A DNA stretch of 64,000 nt, taken from NCBI GenBank assembly GCA_032164245.1, contig JAVMKO010000152.1, positions 1 to 64,000 on the forward strand, in the 5' to 3' direction. Positions 29,387-42,581 of the stretch are shown here, in pieces. Position numbers and translations under genes: made by a program. Every line of letters begins with the position of its first letter. The stretch's first letter is position 1. The DNA comes from Sternotherus odoratus (Eukaryota > Chordata > Testudines > Kinosternidae). The notes beneath the pieces are model-generated. The model did not search any database. It was given only the letters and a program-made list of their open reading frames with translations, and was not told where the DNA came from.

Positions 29387-32079
29387 AGTACAACTGAGAT
29401 CTTGCTGTGACGAAACCTGTCACAGAGACACCCCCCACCCCCAGACTGTCACCTGGTGTTCTGAGACTTCCTCTGAGACCTTTTTCTCTGCCAGTAGCTC
29501 TAAGCCTAATACACTTAAGAAACTGATTACAGTTGAAGTCTTATTTCCAGAGATGTTCCAATAAGCTTCTTTCACAGAGTGGACTTCCTCCTACACTGGG
29601 TCCAGCAATCACTCACAACGCCATCATAACTGTCCTTTGTTTCAGTTTCTTTCAGGCATTTCTTGGGGGTGGAGAGGCCATCCCCTGAACCAGCTGAAAA
29701 CAGTATAGAGCAGTTTAAATGAACTTTTAATTTCTCTCTCTTGTGGGCGGAAGCCCCTTTGTTCTCTTGTGAAAAATCTCAGTGACAAGATGAGGTTTGC
29801 AGCCACATGGGCAAGTCACATGTCCATGAATGATTTAACTGTTTGCAGGCCAATGCCATTGTTTACATGCTAGTTTGAACATTCCCAGGAAAACTCAGAT
29901 GTGGATTGGCATCTCCCAATTTCCAGTGTCAGTTAAGTGTTTTTTGACTGGGCACTTATCAAGAATTCTCCTTTCTCAAGAAGCTGACCAAATGCTTCAC
30001 TGAGGCTATTTAGAATCAAGCACATTGAGATACAAGTACATAGCTAGTATTCATAACTTCAGATACAACAACTGATCCATTCAGACAGCATAATCCTAAC
30101 CAGCAAACTACAACCTTTCCATAGTCACCCCACTTGACCTCCCCTGTACAAGACTTAGGGCTACTATATGATCTGGGTTGCACCAGTGATCTATACGGTC
30201 ACAGTTCATGTTAATAACATCACACCTGCATTCAGTGATATCCCTGCCCTTCCTGTTCTCTTTCTCCACTGAATCCCACCAGCCTTTGCTACTGTTCCCA
30301 GCTTCCCCAGGACTCTCTCATTGTCTCTGGGCCTCTCTGTCAGCAAGAAACAGTGCCAGGGAGACTTGCCCTCTCTCTGGAGTCTTGAATTTCTGGGACA
30401 TGGATTTACCTTCTCTGTATTGTAAGAGGCTCTATCATGAGTGTCTCTGACATTACCCACAATACAATCTGGACTGTTGAACAGCTGTGTCCCCTCAGTT
30501 CTCCAACCTGGGGTGCCTTTTCCACTGTTTTACTGGAATAGCCCCTCTTGACCAATTAACACACAGTCTCCAGGATGTAACTCCCTCCCATCTACACAGT
30601 ATTGAGTGCTGCTAGTCAGCCACTCATGAATTACACCTCAGGAGAACACCAGCAAATTCTCAAGTGCCAGATTTCCCCCAGAAATGTGTCTTGCCCTGTC
30701 CAGCACGCTACTGAACAACACAAGCTCATATCAAATCTTTCATTTCATCAGTGGAAAAGGACATGCACCAGCCTTGTTATCCCAAATAGAATTTCCACCA
30801 GACTTTAAACCAAACACACTGGTTAGATAAAACAATGAAACAACATTAACTACCACAAAAATATATAAGTGACTACAGATAATGAGTCATGAAAGTCAGA
30901 ATTAGTTACAAAAGAAATGCAAGATAAACCACAAACTAATGTTTAACTTAAAAAGCTGAAATGGATTCAAAGCAAATGTTTCTCTCACCATATGCTGTGA
31001 CAGGCTGGTTTTCCTTTCAACCAGGACTCTCTCTTACCCACACTCCTACCAAGGTCAGTTCTTCAGCAGTTGTGATGAGCAGAGGAAAGGGGAGAGAGAG
31101 AGTCTCAAGCATTTTCCCCACCTCTTTTTAGAATTCAGTCCTTTGTACTAGAAACATCTTCAGTTTTCACCTGAGTCATGGTGACAGGCTGTCTGTTGTA
31201 GATTTGAGCTTCAAGCCTTCCATGTGATGCAATGTAAAGATCTTTTTCACACCTTCCCCCTCCCAGAGAATGGCTGTTTCACCAGTTGTTTTCTTTGCTG
31301 TCTCTGAGGAACTGGTCTGGTGTTCCCCAGAGTTGTAACATTTTCAGTAATACCATAGAGTAAAATCTCATCACTTTACATAGAGTGTTGCTACCCATAT
31401 TTTAATAAGAGGATAAGACCTGACCGCTCTCCTCCAGAGACCCCCTGCCACCTAATCATGCCCCAGGACCCTATTCCCCTAACAACCCTCCTGCTCCCTG
31501 ACATCTAGCCACACCACCGCCCCATGACAGGCCCCCTGGGACTCCTGTGTGGCATCCAACCCTCATTCACTGCCCCCGACACCCTCTGCCACCTTATCCA
31601 ACCCCCTGCACCAGGCCTAACCCCGCCACAGCCCGCTTTCCCGCCACCGCTAAGAATAGCATGTCCGGCCCGCAGGCAGACATGCCGCTGATCCACTGGA
31701 GCGCTGATCCACTTCTGTCTGCCCTGGAGCCAAACACGTGGTCATGCAGCCCCACCCCTGAGAGCTGAGTGTGGGGGAGGGAAACAGCGGGGGAGGAGCC
31801 GGAGCAGCCTCCCCAGCTGTCGATGCAGTCGCACAGCCCCGCCCCTGACAGCAGCTGCTCCTGTAGCCCCAGGGGAAGCAGACAGCGGGGAAGAAGCTAC
31901 AGCAGCCTCCCCAGCCGGCCACACAGTTTAGCAGCTGTGCCCTCCAGAGCTGCTGTGTGCGACACACAGAGGCAGCGGGGGAGGGAGAGAACTAGGGAGG
32001 GGCTGGAGCAGCCTCCCCAGCCGCATCTCAGGGGCCGGTTGGGAGGGGCATGTGTGGGGGCATGTATATATAGATGGGG
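29387..32079. other. Non-coding spacer with duplicated blocks
   Basis: No gene is recognised. 29595-29760 resembles 12640-12780, and 30240-30800 resembles 11310-11870, though in the opposite relative order. 31690-32050 is a GC-rich, weakly repetitive stretch (recurring CAGCCTCCCCAGC). Several short open frames lack any domain. Confidence 0.6.
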
Positions 32080-33290
32080 ACTTCTGACAATCTTTGATTT
32101 CAACAATTCCCTTGAAGTTTGGTTTGTGTTAAATGGTTGTCTGTCAAAATGGATCGGTGCTTGGATCTGACATGTTTGAGTGTCAAAAATCAGACTCACA
32201 AAGATAGGTCAAGGCAAACATAAACATTCATTTTGGGGCTGCACCTGTGCTGTTGGCGTATTTCTCCTTTGGTAAAGATTTCCAGAAAGTCAGGGTGCCC
32301 CTGTGTGTTCTGAGGAGATTTCAATCTATCATTTTCTGATCTATTATTTCCATCTGGGATGTTGCTTCATCAGTGATTAAAGGGGGCTTCAGACAATTGG
32401 CTTCAGCACTAAAAGGGTCCATCAGAAATCTGATTTGAGGTCTTTTCTGATGTAAATCTTGGAAACTTTCCTCAAAACTGTCCTTAAGATCTTTAATCAG
32501 GCCGGCCTATCTAGTTGTGCTCTATTTTAGGGGTTATGCTTCATCATCTTTTGATCTGGCTGGAAGTTGTGACATTAGGGAAAGTGTGTCAGCACTCCCT
32601 CAAGCAATTATCCATGAAACAACTGCAGTTTGTTCATGAAAGCAAATACACCTTGCATGTGATCAGACAGCAACCAGATTTTTCCTTTTAAGTCCATATT
32701 TACTTTATCCAACTCAAGCAGCATGTCTGCAAGAAATGATCAGTTGAGAACCCATCTTCAGGGTGTATTCTGTGCCTCTCCTCCATAAACATAAATTTTA
32801 CTGCTTCTGGAAGATTGAAAAATAATGGGAAATACTTTAGCTCTCGAGAGCCATCAAACTCCACAGTGAAATCAGCAGGGGAGTCCTCTTCATCCAGTTC
32901 TTCAATTAGATGTTCAAATTGTCTGTGACAGAATGAAATTCACAATGCTCAAGACAAGTTTCATAATCTGATTAAGTTTGAGATTTATATATATCCGTTG
33001 CACCCAATGAATAATATTGAAATGTCCAAAATTCAGGAAAGCTCTCATTAGACTTACAAAGCCCCACTAATCAATTCATAGATCCCCATATGGATGGAGC
33101 TCTGTCCATTGCAACATCTGTAAAGACAAGTGACTATTTGCAACTACCAACATCAACACCTCCTTTCGATCTCGTCCGTGAGTTCTGTTCTTTAGTGGCA
33201 CGATATGGAGTTCTTCCCTTACAACAGAGTTATCAGAAACAGTGCGGACAATTACCGATAATAAGGTTTATCCTGTGTATGGCATGACTC
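32080..33290 (-). pseudogene. Relic hAT transposase (ZBED-like family)
   Basis: Reading the minus strand gives broken pieces of a hAT transposase in order. They are a GAPSM/LVGLCKSNE-like segment near 33040-33120, a RQFEHLIEELDEED segment near 32880-32930, the LLELDKVNMDLKGK helix region near 32690-32730, and the C-terminal hATC-like TYLCES segment near 32190-32210. Several stops and frameshifts separate them. The family differs from the CAGTGATGG hAT in this window. It is the type that gave rise to ZBED5- and SCAND3-like genes in vertebrates. Extensive decay argues for a fossil transposon, not a host gene. Confidence 0.65.
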
Positions 33291-33911
33291 ATCCAAAGCC
33301 GTGCCTCAAATACTCACACTGCTGGTGTTGCAAGCGCAGCTGTGATTTGATGTCACTGTTTTAAGTTGGAGATTTTGCGTTGTGTTGTGTGGTGTGGAAG
33401 TTGCAGGTCAGAAATTTTCTTCAGTAGATTCTCATTCTCTGGTGAAATGTCACAAAATAGCTGATCATGGTGCATGGGAGATACTGGGAGGAGGGAAGGG
33501 TGAGGCTGCACACGGCATCCTTACTCCTCCTCAGTGCTGTGAAACAGCTGATTGCGGCATGCTCAAAGTGCTAGGGGAAGGAGGGGGCTGCATGCCACAT
33601 CCTCAGTCCTCCACCCTTTTCCTCCCCCCCCCGAGTCTCCATAACAACTGATCTCTGTGAGCAAGAGCATGGGGGAGGAAGCAGGAGGCACTGATTGGGG
33701 GGAGGTACTGGGGGAAGGAAGGGGGCTGATAGGGATGGCAGTGGGTGCTGAAAAACCACAATTCCCCCCTCAGAGTCGGCTGTTAGCAGGAGCCTCATAT
33801 TATCTTCTAAAGAGCCACATGCAGCTCCGGAGCTACAGGTTGGACATCCCTGAGCTGTACAATGAACTCATGGGAAAGACCAAAGGAAAACACCAATTGA
33901 GTCAGCCTGCC
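33291..33911. other. Spacer with a possible hAT right end
   Basis: No gene is seen. The text at about 33810-33852 (AGAGCCACATGCAGC and GGTTGGACATCCCTG) looks like the right terminus of another hAT non-autonomous family. I could not identify a matching left end. Confidence 0.45.
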
Positions 33912-34617
33912 TGTGACGGGGTCGGTGCCCCCGTCTGGTCGTCACGGGAATTAGCTCTTTTGACCCTGGAGCGCCCTCTGCCGGCCGACGACCACTTCTC
34001 CACTCTGGCTCCGTGCCCCTTCTGGACCCCGGAGCCCCTAGCTGAGGGTGCTGCACCCCTGCAGTACCCCCCTGGTCTTAGGGTTCCCTCACCCGGGAAC
34101 CCACCACCCACTATCCCCAACTCGCCTCAGAGTGTGCCACTGTCAGTCACTACTTGCCCCCGCTCACTGGGGCGGACTGCAGTATCATGGCTTCTCATCC
34201 CAGGCAAGGAGGGTTGGCCTGCTGCTGCTATCTCCAGCCCTAGGCTGCCCCCTGCAACCCTGGTAGTCCTGGGTCGGACCTTGTATCAGGCCCGGAGGCC
34301 TGGGGCTCTTGGCTAGAGCCTGCCCAGCTCCCTTTGCCCTGTCCCAGCTCTGCCCTAACCCAGGTACCTGGCTCAACTCCTGCAGCTAGGCCTGTCTCCC
34401 TCTGGCTACAGAGGAGACTTCCCCTCTAGGCTCCTGCCTCCCAGCCTTTATACTCTGGAATGTTTGGGGCATGGCCACTCAGCTGAGCCAAACTCCCAAT
34501 TAGCCTGGGAGTTTCCAGGCTCCCAGCCACAATCCCCTGCAACCCTGGTTGTTTTAAACCCCTTTTGGGGCTTTTCCAAGCCCCTTCCAGTATGGGGCGG
34601 GTGGTCACCCCGCCACA
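33912..34617 (+). mobile_element. Solo LTR of an endogenous retrovirus
   Basis: A 706 bp element starts TGTGACGGGGTCGG and ends CACCCCGCCACA, i.e. TG...CA termini. It is flanked by a perfect 5 bp duplication CTGCC (33907-33911 and 34618-34622). A TTTATACT TATA-like motif lies near 34447. No internal retroviral genes are attached, so it is a solo LTR left by recombination. It lies in the intron just before the KRAB-B exon of the zinc-finger gene. Confidence 0.8.
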
Positions 34618-34747
34618 CTGCCCTTGCCATGGAGTGCTTTAGGGAAACCAGGTCATACTAAGCACTGAAGTTAAATTGCTAGATTGTTTTTTATGACCAA
34701 GTCCTATGAAATCAACTGAACTCCATTGTTTTCTTTCATCTGAGCAG

Positions 34748-34861
34748 GGTATCCAGGTTCCAAACCCAATGTGATCTCCCAGCTGGAACAAGGGGAAGAG
34801 TCATGGGTCTCAGACCTCCAGGGATCAGAGGAGAAAGCGATCCTGAGAGAACCTTCCACAG
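34748..34861 (+). CDS. KRAB-B/linker exon of zinc-finger gene
   Basis: It is bounded by GAGCAG/GG and the donor GTGAGG at 34862, and is 114 nt long. Entering in phase 1 it encodes [18 protein letters not shown], then [15 protein letters not shown], then REPSTG. This is the characteristic KRAB-B and linker sequence (the [12 protein letters not shown] type). Entry phase matches the KRAB-A exons (7702, 9893, 26605). Exit phase matches the acceptor at 35156. It is the only exon of this kind in the window. Confidence 0.85.
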
Positions 34862-35091
34862 GTGAGGAATCATTAAATCAACTCAGAATCTGAAAGTGCC
34901 TGAAGGAAACATCTGGGGTTCCCTACAAAGCTCTTGGCAGCTCTCTCAGTTCATTATTGTCCCTCATAGGCATTGTATTCTCATGGTAAATATAGCTCCT
35001 GGCTTCCTGTGGTGTAGATCCTAGCAGACACCAGCCAGTAGCTTCCTCCCTTCCCCCTGTGAATTTGGATGGGATATGAAAGCTGTATTGA

Positions 35092-36291
<1,200 letters not shown>

Positions 36292-36571
36292 AGCAGTGAT
36301 GGCAAACCTTTTTGAGCCCGAGTGCCCAAACTGCAAACCAAAACGACTTGTTTTTTTCAAAGTGCCAACACTGCAATTAAACCTGAATAACGAGGTTTTA
36401 GTTTAGAAAAAACAATTCGTACAGTTTTTCAAACTAATTAACAGCTTTTGTTTAAAAAGAAAAACACAATAACAGCTTTCCATTAAACATTTTTTTTATT
36501 GAAAAAAACAAAAACAAACAACAACTGTACATGTGCATGTATTTTTTTAAAGACGCCCTTTGTGGGCACAA

Positions 36572-38490
36572 TTAATGTGATTTTTGCTGTTGTATGCATG
36601 CTGATAACTTGTCAAACCTTGGCTCATACTCTGTTAGTTTAAGAGCATCACATACAGCACTGAGTTCATCTGTTAGTCTATTTCTGGCATCACATTTGAT
36701 ATAATTCAATGCTGAAAACAGCTGCTCACAAGCATAGGATGACCCAAACAAAGAAAGAAAAGCAATCCCAAGTGTTTTCATTGACTTAAAATTATTTGGC
36801 AGAGAATTCCACACTTTAAGGATTTCATTTTCTGAACTAGCAACTGTGCTGTCCTCTGTTATCCCTTCACACTCCATCTTCTCAAGTGTTGCACGCAGGT
36901 CATAGAATTTATTTTTCCAGATAGAGCTTTCTTGAAATTCCAGTAGCTCCATTTCAAGATTTTCTAAATCTAACCAGTGTAAGCAGGAAAGATCAAGTTC
37001 TTCATATTTGGCTTTATCTGGAGACGTAAGAAAACACAGGGTTGTCTCTATCTTATGGAACTGTAAAAATCTGTTACTAACATTCCCTTTGCAACTGCTA
37101 TAATGCTAGAAAATTCCTTGTAGATTTCATGATGGTTTGGATTGTCTGTAAATGTTGTAGAATTTTCCAAATACATTTTTAGATTTGGAAAATATTTCAG
37201 CTGCCCACTTTCAAGGTCTCTTTCAAAAACCTGCAGTTTTCTCTCAAATGTTCGGATATCAGAAAACATCCTTTCTGCTGTTTTCCCTAAACCTTGCAGT
37301 TTTTTGTTCAGTACGTTGAAGTGTATTGTAAAATCAGAAAAAAACATGAGGTTGGTGAGCCAGGTCATATCAGTGAGCTGTGGATATTCCTGCCCCTTTT
37401 CATTCATAAACAGCCTAATTTCATCCAAGCAGGCTACAAATCTCTCCAAGAACCTTCCTCTGCTTAGCCACCGTACATTATTGTACATAAGTAAAGTATT
37501 ATACTGTGCCTGTACCTCATCAAGAAGTGCTTGAAACTGTCGACAATTAAGAGCACGAGCCATGATGTAATTCACCATTTTTGTGACATCCTTGAGAATA
37601 TTGTCTAATTTTTTGCTGCTTTCCTTGGCACAAAGAGCTTCTTGATGTATAATACAATGAAATTGAATGACTGGATGCTTTGCTTCTTTAACAAAAAACT
37701 GTATGAATGTTACCCCCACCATGGAAGGTGCCCCATCACTAGTAAGTGAAACCACTTTTTCTGGCCTTATGTCTTGTGACAAAAAAGCCTCCATCACAGC
37801 ATTGTAGATATCTATCCCTAGTGTTCTTCCAGGCAAAGACACCAGTTTCATGAGCTCTTCTCTCATGGTGTCACCAACAGCATAACGCAAAATTACTGCT
37901 AGCCTTGCATGATTATTTATATCTGTGCTTTCATCCAAGCACATGGAGTAACAGGCTGCCTTTTGTAAGTCAGTGGTGAGCTGCTGACTAACATCACTTG
38001 CCATACGCAGGACTCTATCTTTAACAGTATTTCTGCTAAGTGGCATTTCAGAGATTTGTTGCTTGATTTTGTCCTTGTTTGGGAAATCATGAAAAAGGGA
38101 ATTACTCACAGCCAACATGTCCGTTTTGATAAAATCGCCATCAGAGAGGGGCTTCCCATGTTTTGCTATGCACAGTGAAATTTCAAAGCTGGCAGTTGCC
38201 AGATAATTTGTTTTAGAAAGATAGTTGCAAAAACTACGATACTGGCAGTGATATTTCCTTAATTTCCCATCAAGAAACTCTTTTCTTTCAGCTTTACCAA
38301 GTTCCGCAACACTTTTATGGTTGGTATCAAAATGACGTCTGACACTTGATGTGCGAGATACAACACTTTCACTACACAGAACACATAACGCTTTCCCATT
38401 GCGTTCAATCACTCCAAATAACTGTGTCCAGGCCTCTTGGAATGATCTTCCGCTATCTGTTTTTAATTTTGCCTTCTTTGATGTACTCAT
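36572..38490 (-). pseudogene. hAT transposase with one frameshift
   Basis: The frame begins at ATG 38490 (MSTSKKAKLKTDSGR) and runs 480 codons to 37048. It is a BED-type zinc finger (C-x2-C-x12-H-x4-H, residues about 35-57), followed by the RNase H-like transposase core (CLDESTD, TSDGAPSM, IIHQEAL). A one-base loss in a T run near 37070 shifts the frame. The remainder continues in another frame to 36572, including the hATC dimerisation segment (LSLFGSSYACEQLFS). The full length would be about 640 residues, typical of Buster/Charlie-like hATs related to ZBED5 and GTF2IRD2. It has only one obvious defect, so inactivation is recent. A sequencing or assembly error in the homopolymer is also possible. 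Confidence 0.88.
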
Positions 38491-39061
38491 TTTTGGGTGT
38501 TCAAGTCTACAAAAAACACAACATTTTTAAAATAAAGACGGATGAAGCACCCAATACAAATCTATCCCTACCTACCTATACCAAAAATATTATTGCAACA
38601 TTTCACAAAAAAGGTACATAATAAACATAGAATTGTAGAAGAGCAACTCACAGTTTTGTAGACAGATACACATCGGCCAATGTCCTGTGAAACCGCTGAC
38701 ACCGCTCTGCTGGGTCTGAAAGCCGCTGTAGATACAAAGGGCTGGAATGAAAAAAAAAATTGTTGTCCATAGGCCAGGACACGGGTTCAAATAACTACCA
38801 TATGTTATATATAGCGCCACCTTAAGGTGAATTAGACTCCAAACTGTGGCCCGGGAGCCAGATGTGGCGCTCGGCTTGCTTTTATTAGGCCCATGGGGCA
38901 CTGATTTATCCACTGATGCTAACAATATGTTATAATCCCCCCCTCTCACACCAATGAAGGGGCACACATTCCTCCCAATGACACCAAAGATAGGGCCACA
39001 ATCCCCCCCCATGATGTTTCCTAATGACACCTATAATGAGGCACATATACACCAATGGGTT
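38491..39061. other. hAT internal non-coding sequence
   Basis: Upstream non-coding part of the hAT transposon. No other gene is seen. The stretch 38830-39060 shows short diverged internal repeats of a CACCAATG/AATGACACC type. Confidence 0.6.
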
Positions 39062-39290
39062 GGGGTTGGGGTGATAGCTCAGTGGTTTGAGCGTTGGCCT
39101 GCTAAACCTAGGGTTGTGAGTTCAATCCTTGAGGGGGCCATTTAGGGATCTGGGGCAAAAATCCTGCTAGTGTAGGCAGGGGGATCCTGCTAGTGTAGGC
39201 AGGGGACTGGACTCGATGACCTTCAAGGTCTTTCCAGTTCTAGGAGATTGGTATATCTCCATTTATTTTATATTTTATTTTTTTATTTAA
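39062..39290 (+). mobile_element. Cry-type SINE nested in hAT element
   Basis: The A-box region TAGCTCAGTGGTTTGAGCG, B box GGTTGTGAGTTCAATCC and tail GGACTGGACTCGATGACC match the copies at 10392 and 12386. A short internal duplication (ATCCTGCTAGTGTAGGCAGG, twice, near 39160-39205) distinguishes this copy. Confidence 0.9.
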
Positions 39291-39540
39291 TGAGGGGGGA
39301 AAATGTTTCACAATGACACTAATAATGAGCCCTTTTTTTTAGATAGAGCAGCGCAGAGAGCAGAGTAGTAAGTTAGTTAAAAAAAGGCTTTATTCAATTT
39401 ATGGCAGAATACTGCAGAGTATGGGCAGAATACTGCAGAGTATTGCACAGCATGGGCAGAGTATTGCACAGCACTGCATACTATGGACAGAGCATTGCAT
39501 CTCTCTCTCTTCCCCTCTCCCCTCGCACTGTAGGGTGCGC

Positions 39541-39720
39541 GGGAGCAAGATTCTCTGGGACAGGGGTCGGGAACCTTTTTGACTCAGAGAGCCGGCGCGC
39601 GGGAGCAAGATTCTCTGGGACAGGGGTCGGGAACCTTTTTGACTCAGAGAGCCGGCGCGCGGGAGCAAGATTCTCTGGGACAGGGGTCGGGAACCTTTTT
39701 GACTCAGAGAGCCATGAAAA
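39541..39720 (+). repeat. Three 60 bp repeats of a second hAT terminus
   Basis: Three exact or near-exact tandem copies of a 60 bp unit containing CAGGGGTCGGGAACC and TTTTTGACTCAGAGAGCC. This is the typical left end of another non-autonomous hAT family. The third copy runs on into sequence expected inside that family (AAAATATTTGGAAATT). Confidence 0.85.
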
Positions 39721-39789
39721 CAAAATATTTGGAAATTTATTTTAGTAAGAGCCATATAATAGCCCCCCCCGTGCTCCGGCCGCACTCTC

Positions 39790-41525
39790 CTCCCCCGGTT
39801 CCGGCCATGCTTTCACTTCCCCCCCCCCCCCCACTTGCATTGCCTTGCCCCCTGCCTCGGCCCCGCCTCCGCTCTCCTTCCCGGGCTCCGGCCGTCCTTT
39901 CACTCCCCCCCCTTGCATTGCCTTGCCTCCTGCCTCGGCCCCGCCTCCGCTCTCCTTCCCGGGCTCCGGCCGTCCTTTCACTCCCACCCCCGTGCATTGC
40001 CTTGCCTCCTGCCTCGGCCCCGCCTTCGCTCTCCTTCCCGGGCTCCGGCCGTCCTTTCACTCCCCCCCCCTTGCATTGCCTTGCCTCCTGCCTCGGCCCC
40101 GCCTCCGCTCTCCTTCCCGGGCTCTGGCCGTCCTTTCACTCCCCCCCCTTGCATTGCCTTGCCTCCTGCCTCGGCCCCGCCTCCGCTCTCCTTCCCGGGC
40201 TCCGGCCGTCCTTTCACTCCCCCCCCCTTGCATTGCCTTGCCTCCTGCCTCCTGCCTCGGCCCCGCCTCCGCTCTCCTTCCCGGGCTCCGGCCGTCCTTT
40301 CACTCCCCCCCCCCTTGCATTGCCTCGCCTCCTGCCTCCTGCCTCGGCCCCGCCTCCGCTCTCCTTCCCGGACTCCGGCCGTCCTTTCACTCCCCCCCCC
40401 TTGCATTGCCTCGCCTCCTGCCTCCTGCCTCGGCCCCGCCTCCGCTCTCCTCCCCGGGCTCCGGCCGTCCTTTCACTCCCCCCCCCTTGCATTGCCTTGC
40501 CTCCTGCCTCCTGCCTCGGCCCCGCCTCCGCTCTCCTTCCCGGGCTCCGGCCGTCCTTTCACTCCCCCCCCCCTTGCATTGCCTTGCCTCCTGCCTCCTG
40601 CCTCGGCCCCGCCTCCGCTCTCCTTCCCGGGCTCCGGCCGTCCTTTCACTCCCCCCCCCTTGCATTGCCTCGCCTCCTGCCTCGGCCCCTCCTCCGCTCT
40701 CCTTCCTGGGCTCCAGCCATCCTTTCACTCCCCCCCCCCTTGCATTGCCTTGCCTCCTGCCTCCTGCCTCGGCCCCGCCTCCGCTCTCCTTCCCGGGCTC
40801 CGGACGTCCTTTCACTCCCCCCCCCTTGCATTGCCTTGCCTCCTGCCTCCTGCCTCGGCCCCGCCTCCGCTCTCCTTCCCGGGCTCCGGACGTCCTTTCA
40901 CTCCCCCCCCCCCTTGCATTGCCTTGCCTCCTGCCTCGGCCCCGCCTCCGCTCTCCTTCCCGGGCTCCGGCCGTCCTTTCACTCCCCCCCCCCTTGCATT
41001 GCCTTGCCTCCTGCCTCCTGCCTCGGCCCCGCCTCCGCTCTCCTTCCCGGGCTCCGGCCGTCCTTTCACTCCCCCCCCCTTGCATTGCCTTGCCTCCTGC
41101 CTCCTGCCTCCTGCCTCGGCCCCGCCTCCGCTCTCCTTCCCGGGCTCCGGACGTCCTTTCACTCCCCCCCCCCTTGCATTGCCTTGCCTCCTGCCTCCTG
41201 CCTCGGCCCCGCCTCCGCTCTCCTTCCCGGGCTCTGGCCGTCCTTTCACTCCCCCCCCCTTGCATTGCCTTGCCTCCTGCCTCCTGCCTCCTGCCTCGGC
41301 CCCGCCTCCGCTCTCCTTCCCGGGCTCCGGACGTCCTTTCACTCCCCCCCCCATTGCATTGCCTTGCCTCCTGCCTCCTGCCTCGGCCCCGCCTCCGCTC
41401 TCCTTCCTGGGCTCTGGCCGTCCTTACTACCCCCCCCCCTTGCATTGCCTTGCCTCCTGCCTCCTGCCTCGGCCCCGCCTCCGCTCTCCTTCCCGGGCTC
41501 CGGCCGTCCTTTCACTTCCTCCTCC
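39790..41525. repeat. GC-rich 66-80 bp minisatellite in hAT
   Basis: More than 20 copies of a unit with TTGCATTGCCTTGCCTCCTG, CCTCGGCCCCGCCTCCGC, TCTCCTTCCCGGGCTCC and GGCCGTCCTTTCACTC plus a C run. Units vary by one to three CTCCTGC heptamers and by C-run length. Open frames of over 500 codons in several frames are a consequence of the repeat. Confidence 0.93.
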
Positions 41526-41642
41526 ACCCCCCGCTCGCCTCTTACTGACCCCGCCCCTCTGCTCTGGCGTTTTGACGGCGTGCCCACAGAGACGGCTCGG
41601 TGTGCCGGCAGCGGCACGCGTGCCACAGGTTCGCCATCACTG

Positions 41643-42487
41643 ATCTAGGCACTTAGTTTTTAAGCTGCTGTATGTATCAGGAGCAAACTGATTCCTCCTA
41701 GTATGCACAGCCACACACAGATCCCAGAGGCTGTGGCAATTCCCTGGACAGGTTCATTTCCTTAGGAAGCAAGAGACAGACCCACAGGCCCAGGAACAGG
41801 CCTAGAAAGTGCAGTCTCAGGCTGGAAGGAAGCGCTGTGGGCTCAGTGCTGAGAAAGCCCAGAGGAAGAGCAGCAGATAAGGGTGGGGAGAGAGAGAAGC
41901 AATGAGTCCAGAGTGCAGGTGTAAAGGAGGGTGTGGTCCCACTATTGTGGCAAAAATCCATGGCTTATACACGACCCTGGTGAAATTGGCTAGTGAAAGG
42001 ATCTGAGTCCCCCCCACTCCCCGATCCAGATGCCTGCCTGACCCCGAGGACTCTCTTCCTACCCTCATGTGTGGTAGAGTCCCCAGAACCCCAATGAGGC
42101 TGGGCCCAGGATTCCAGGGGGCTCGACCCCCAACCTTGTCATGGTCACTTAGAATAGGGGCTGGGGTGTCTCCACTCTGGGTGTCTGACTCCCTGGGAGG
42201 GAATCCCAGAGGAGTTGTAGGCATGTCCATCCCAAGAAATGAGAGAAACAAGGTACGGGAGGTAAGATCTTTTCTTGGCCATGTTCGGTTGGTGAGGGAG
42301 AGAAGCTTTTGAGCCCCACAGAACTGAATCGCCTGCTGGTCTCTGTGTGGCTTGAAAATTTGTCTCTCTCCCTACCCACAAGTACAAACACTTGTCTCTA
42401 CCCACTATTAACCCACCTGAGAATTCCTTGGGGATCACTCCTTGTTTTTATCAACTTAGAGGCCTTGGAGAAAAGTATTTAACAGGT
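41643..42487. other. Spacer between hAT and tRNA cluster
   Basis: No gene is seen. About 42165-42260 reappears inverted at 44495-44580 (shared GGAATCCCAGAG/GGCATGTCCATCCCAAG type text). Confidence 0.6.
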
Positions 42488-42581
42488 GCTCCAGTGGTGC
42501 AAAAGCTTAGCACACAGTACTTATAGAGCAGTGTTGAGGGAGGATATGCTGAGGTTGTGAGTTCAAGCCTCCCCTGGAGCA
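42488..42581 (+). tRNA. tRNA-Ile(TAT), intron-containing
   Basis: The 5' GCTCCAG pairs with 3' CTGGAGC plus discriminator A. Anticodon TAT sits in the GTACTTATAG context, followed by an intron of about 20 nt in the canonical position after base 37. The B box is GAGTTCAAGCC. Vertebrate tRNA-Ile(UAU) genes characteristically carry such an intron. There is one mismatch in the T stem, and the D loop departs from the usual GG, so function is likely but not certain. Confidence 0.78.

Larger units (their letters stand above)
36296..41642 (-). mobile_element. hAT transposon with transposase, internally expanded
   Basis: The left end CAGTGATGGCAAACC starts 4 bp after the zinc-finger stop. The right end GGTTCGCCATCACTG is at 41642. 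The flanks CCCTAGAG and ATCTAGGC share CTAG only, so a clean 8 bp duplication is not visible. The minus-strand transposase lies at 36572-38490. The 3.1 kb on the other side has accumulated a Cry SINE (39062-39290), a triplicated terminus of another hAT family (39541-39720) and a large GC-rich minisatellite (39830-41520). The terminal about 230 bp is nearly identical to the element at 28131, so both moved recently. Confidence 0.85.

Noticed and set aside
28270..29410. Pro-rich and Gly-rich open frames of 120-210 codons on both strands
   Set aside because: They are created by C-rich minisatellites inside the non-autonomous hAT and are mirrored on both strands.
39579..41648. 689-, 602- and 567-codon open frames
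   Set aside because: Three overlapping frames over the same 66-80 bp minisatellite are open only because the units lack stops.
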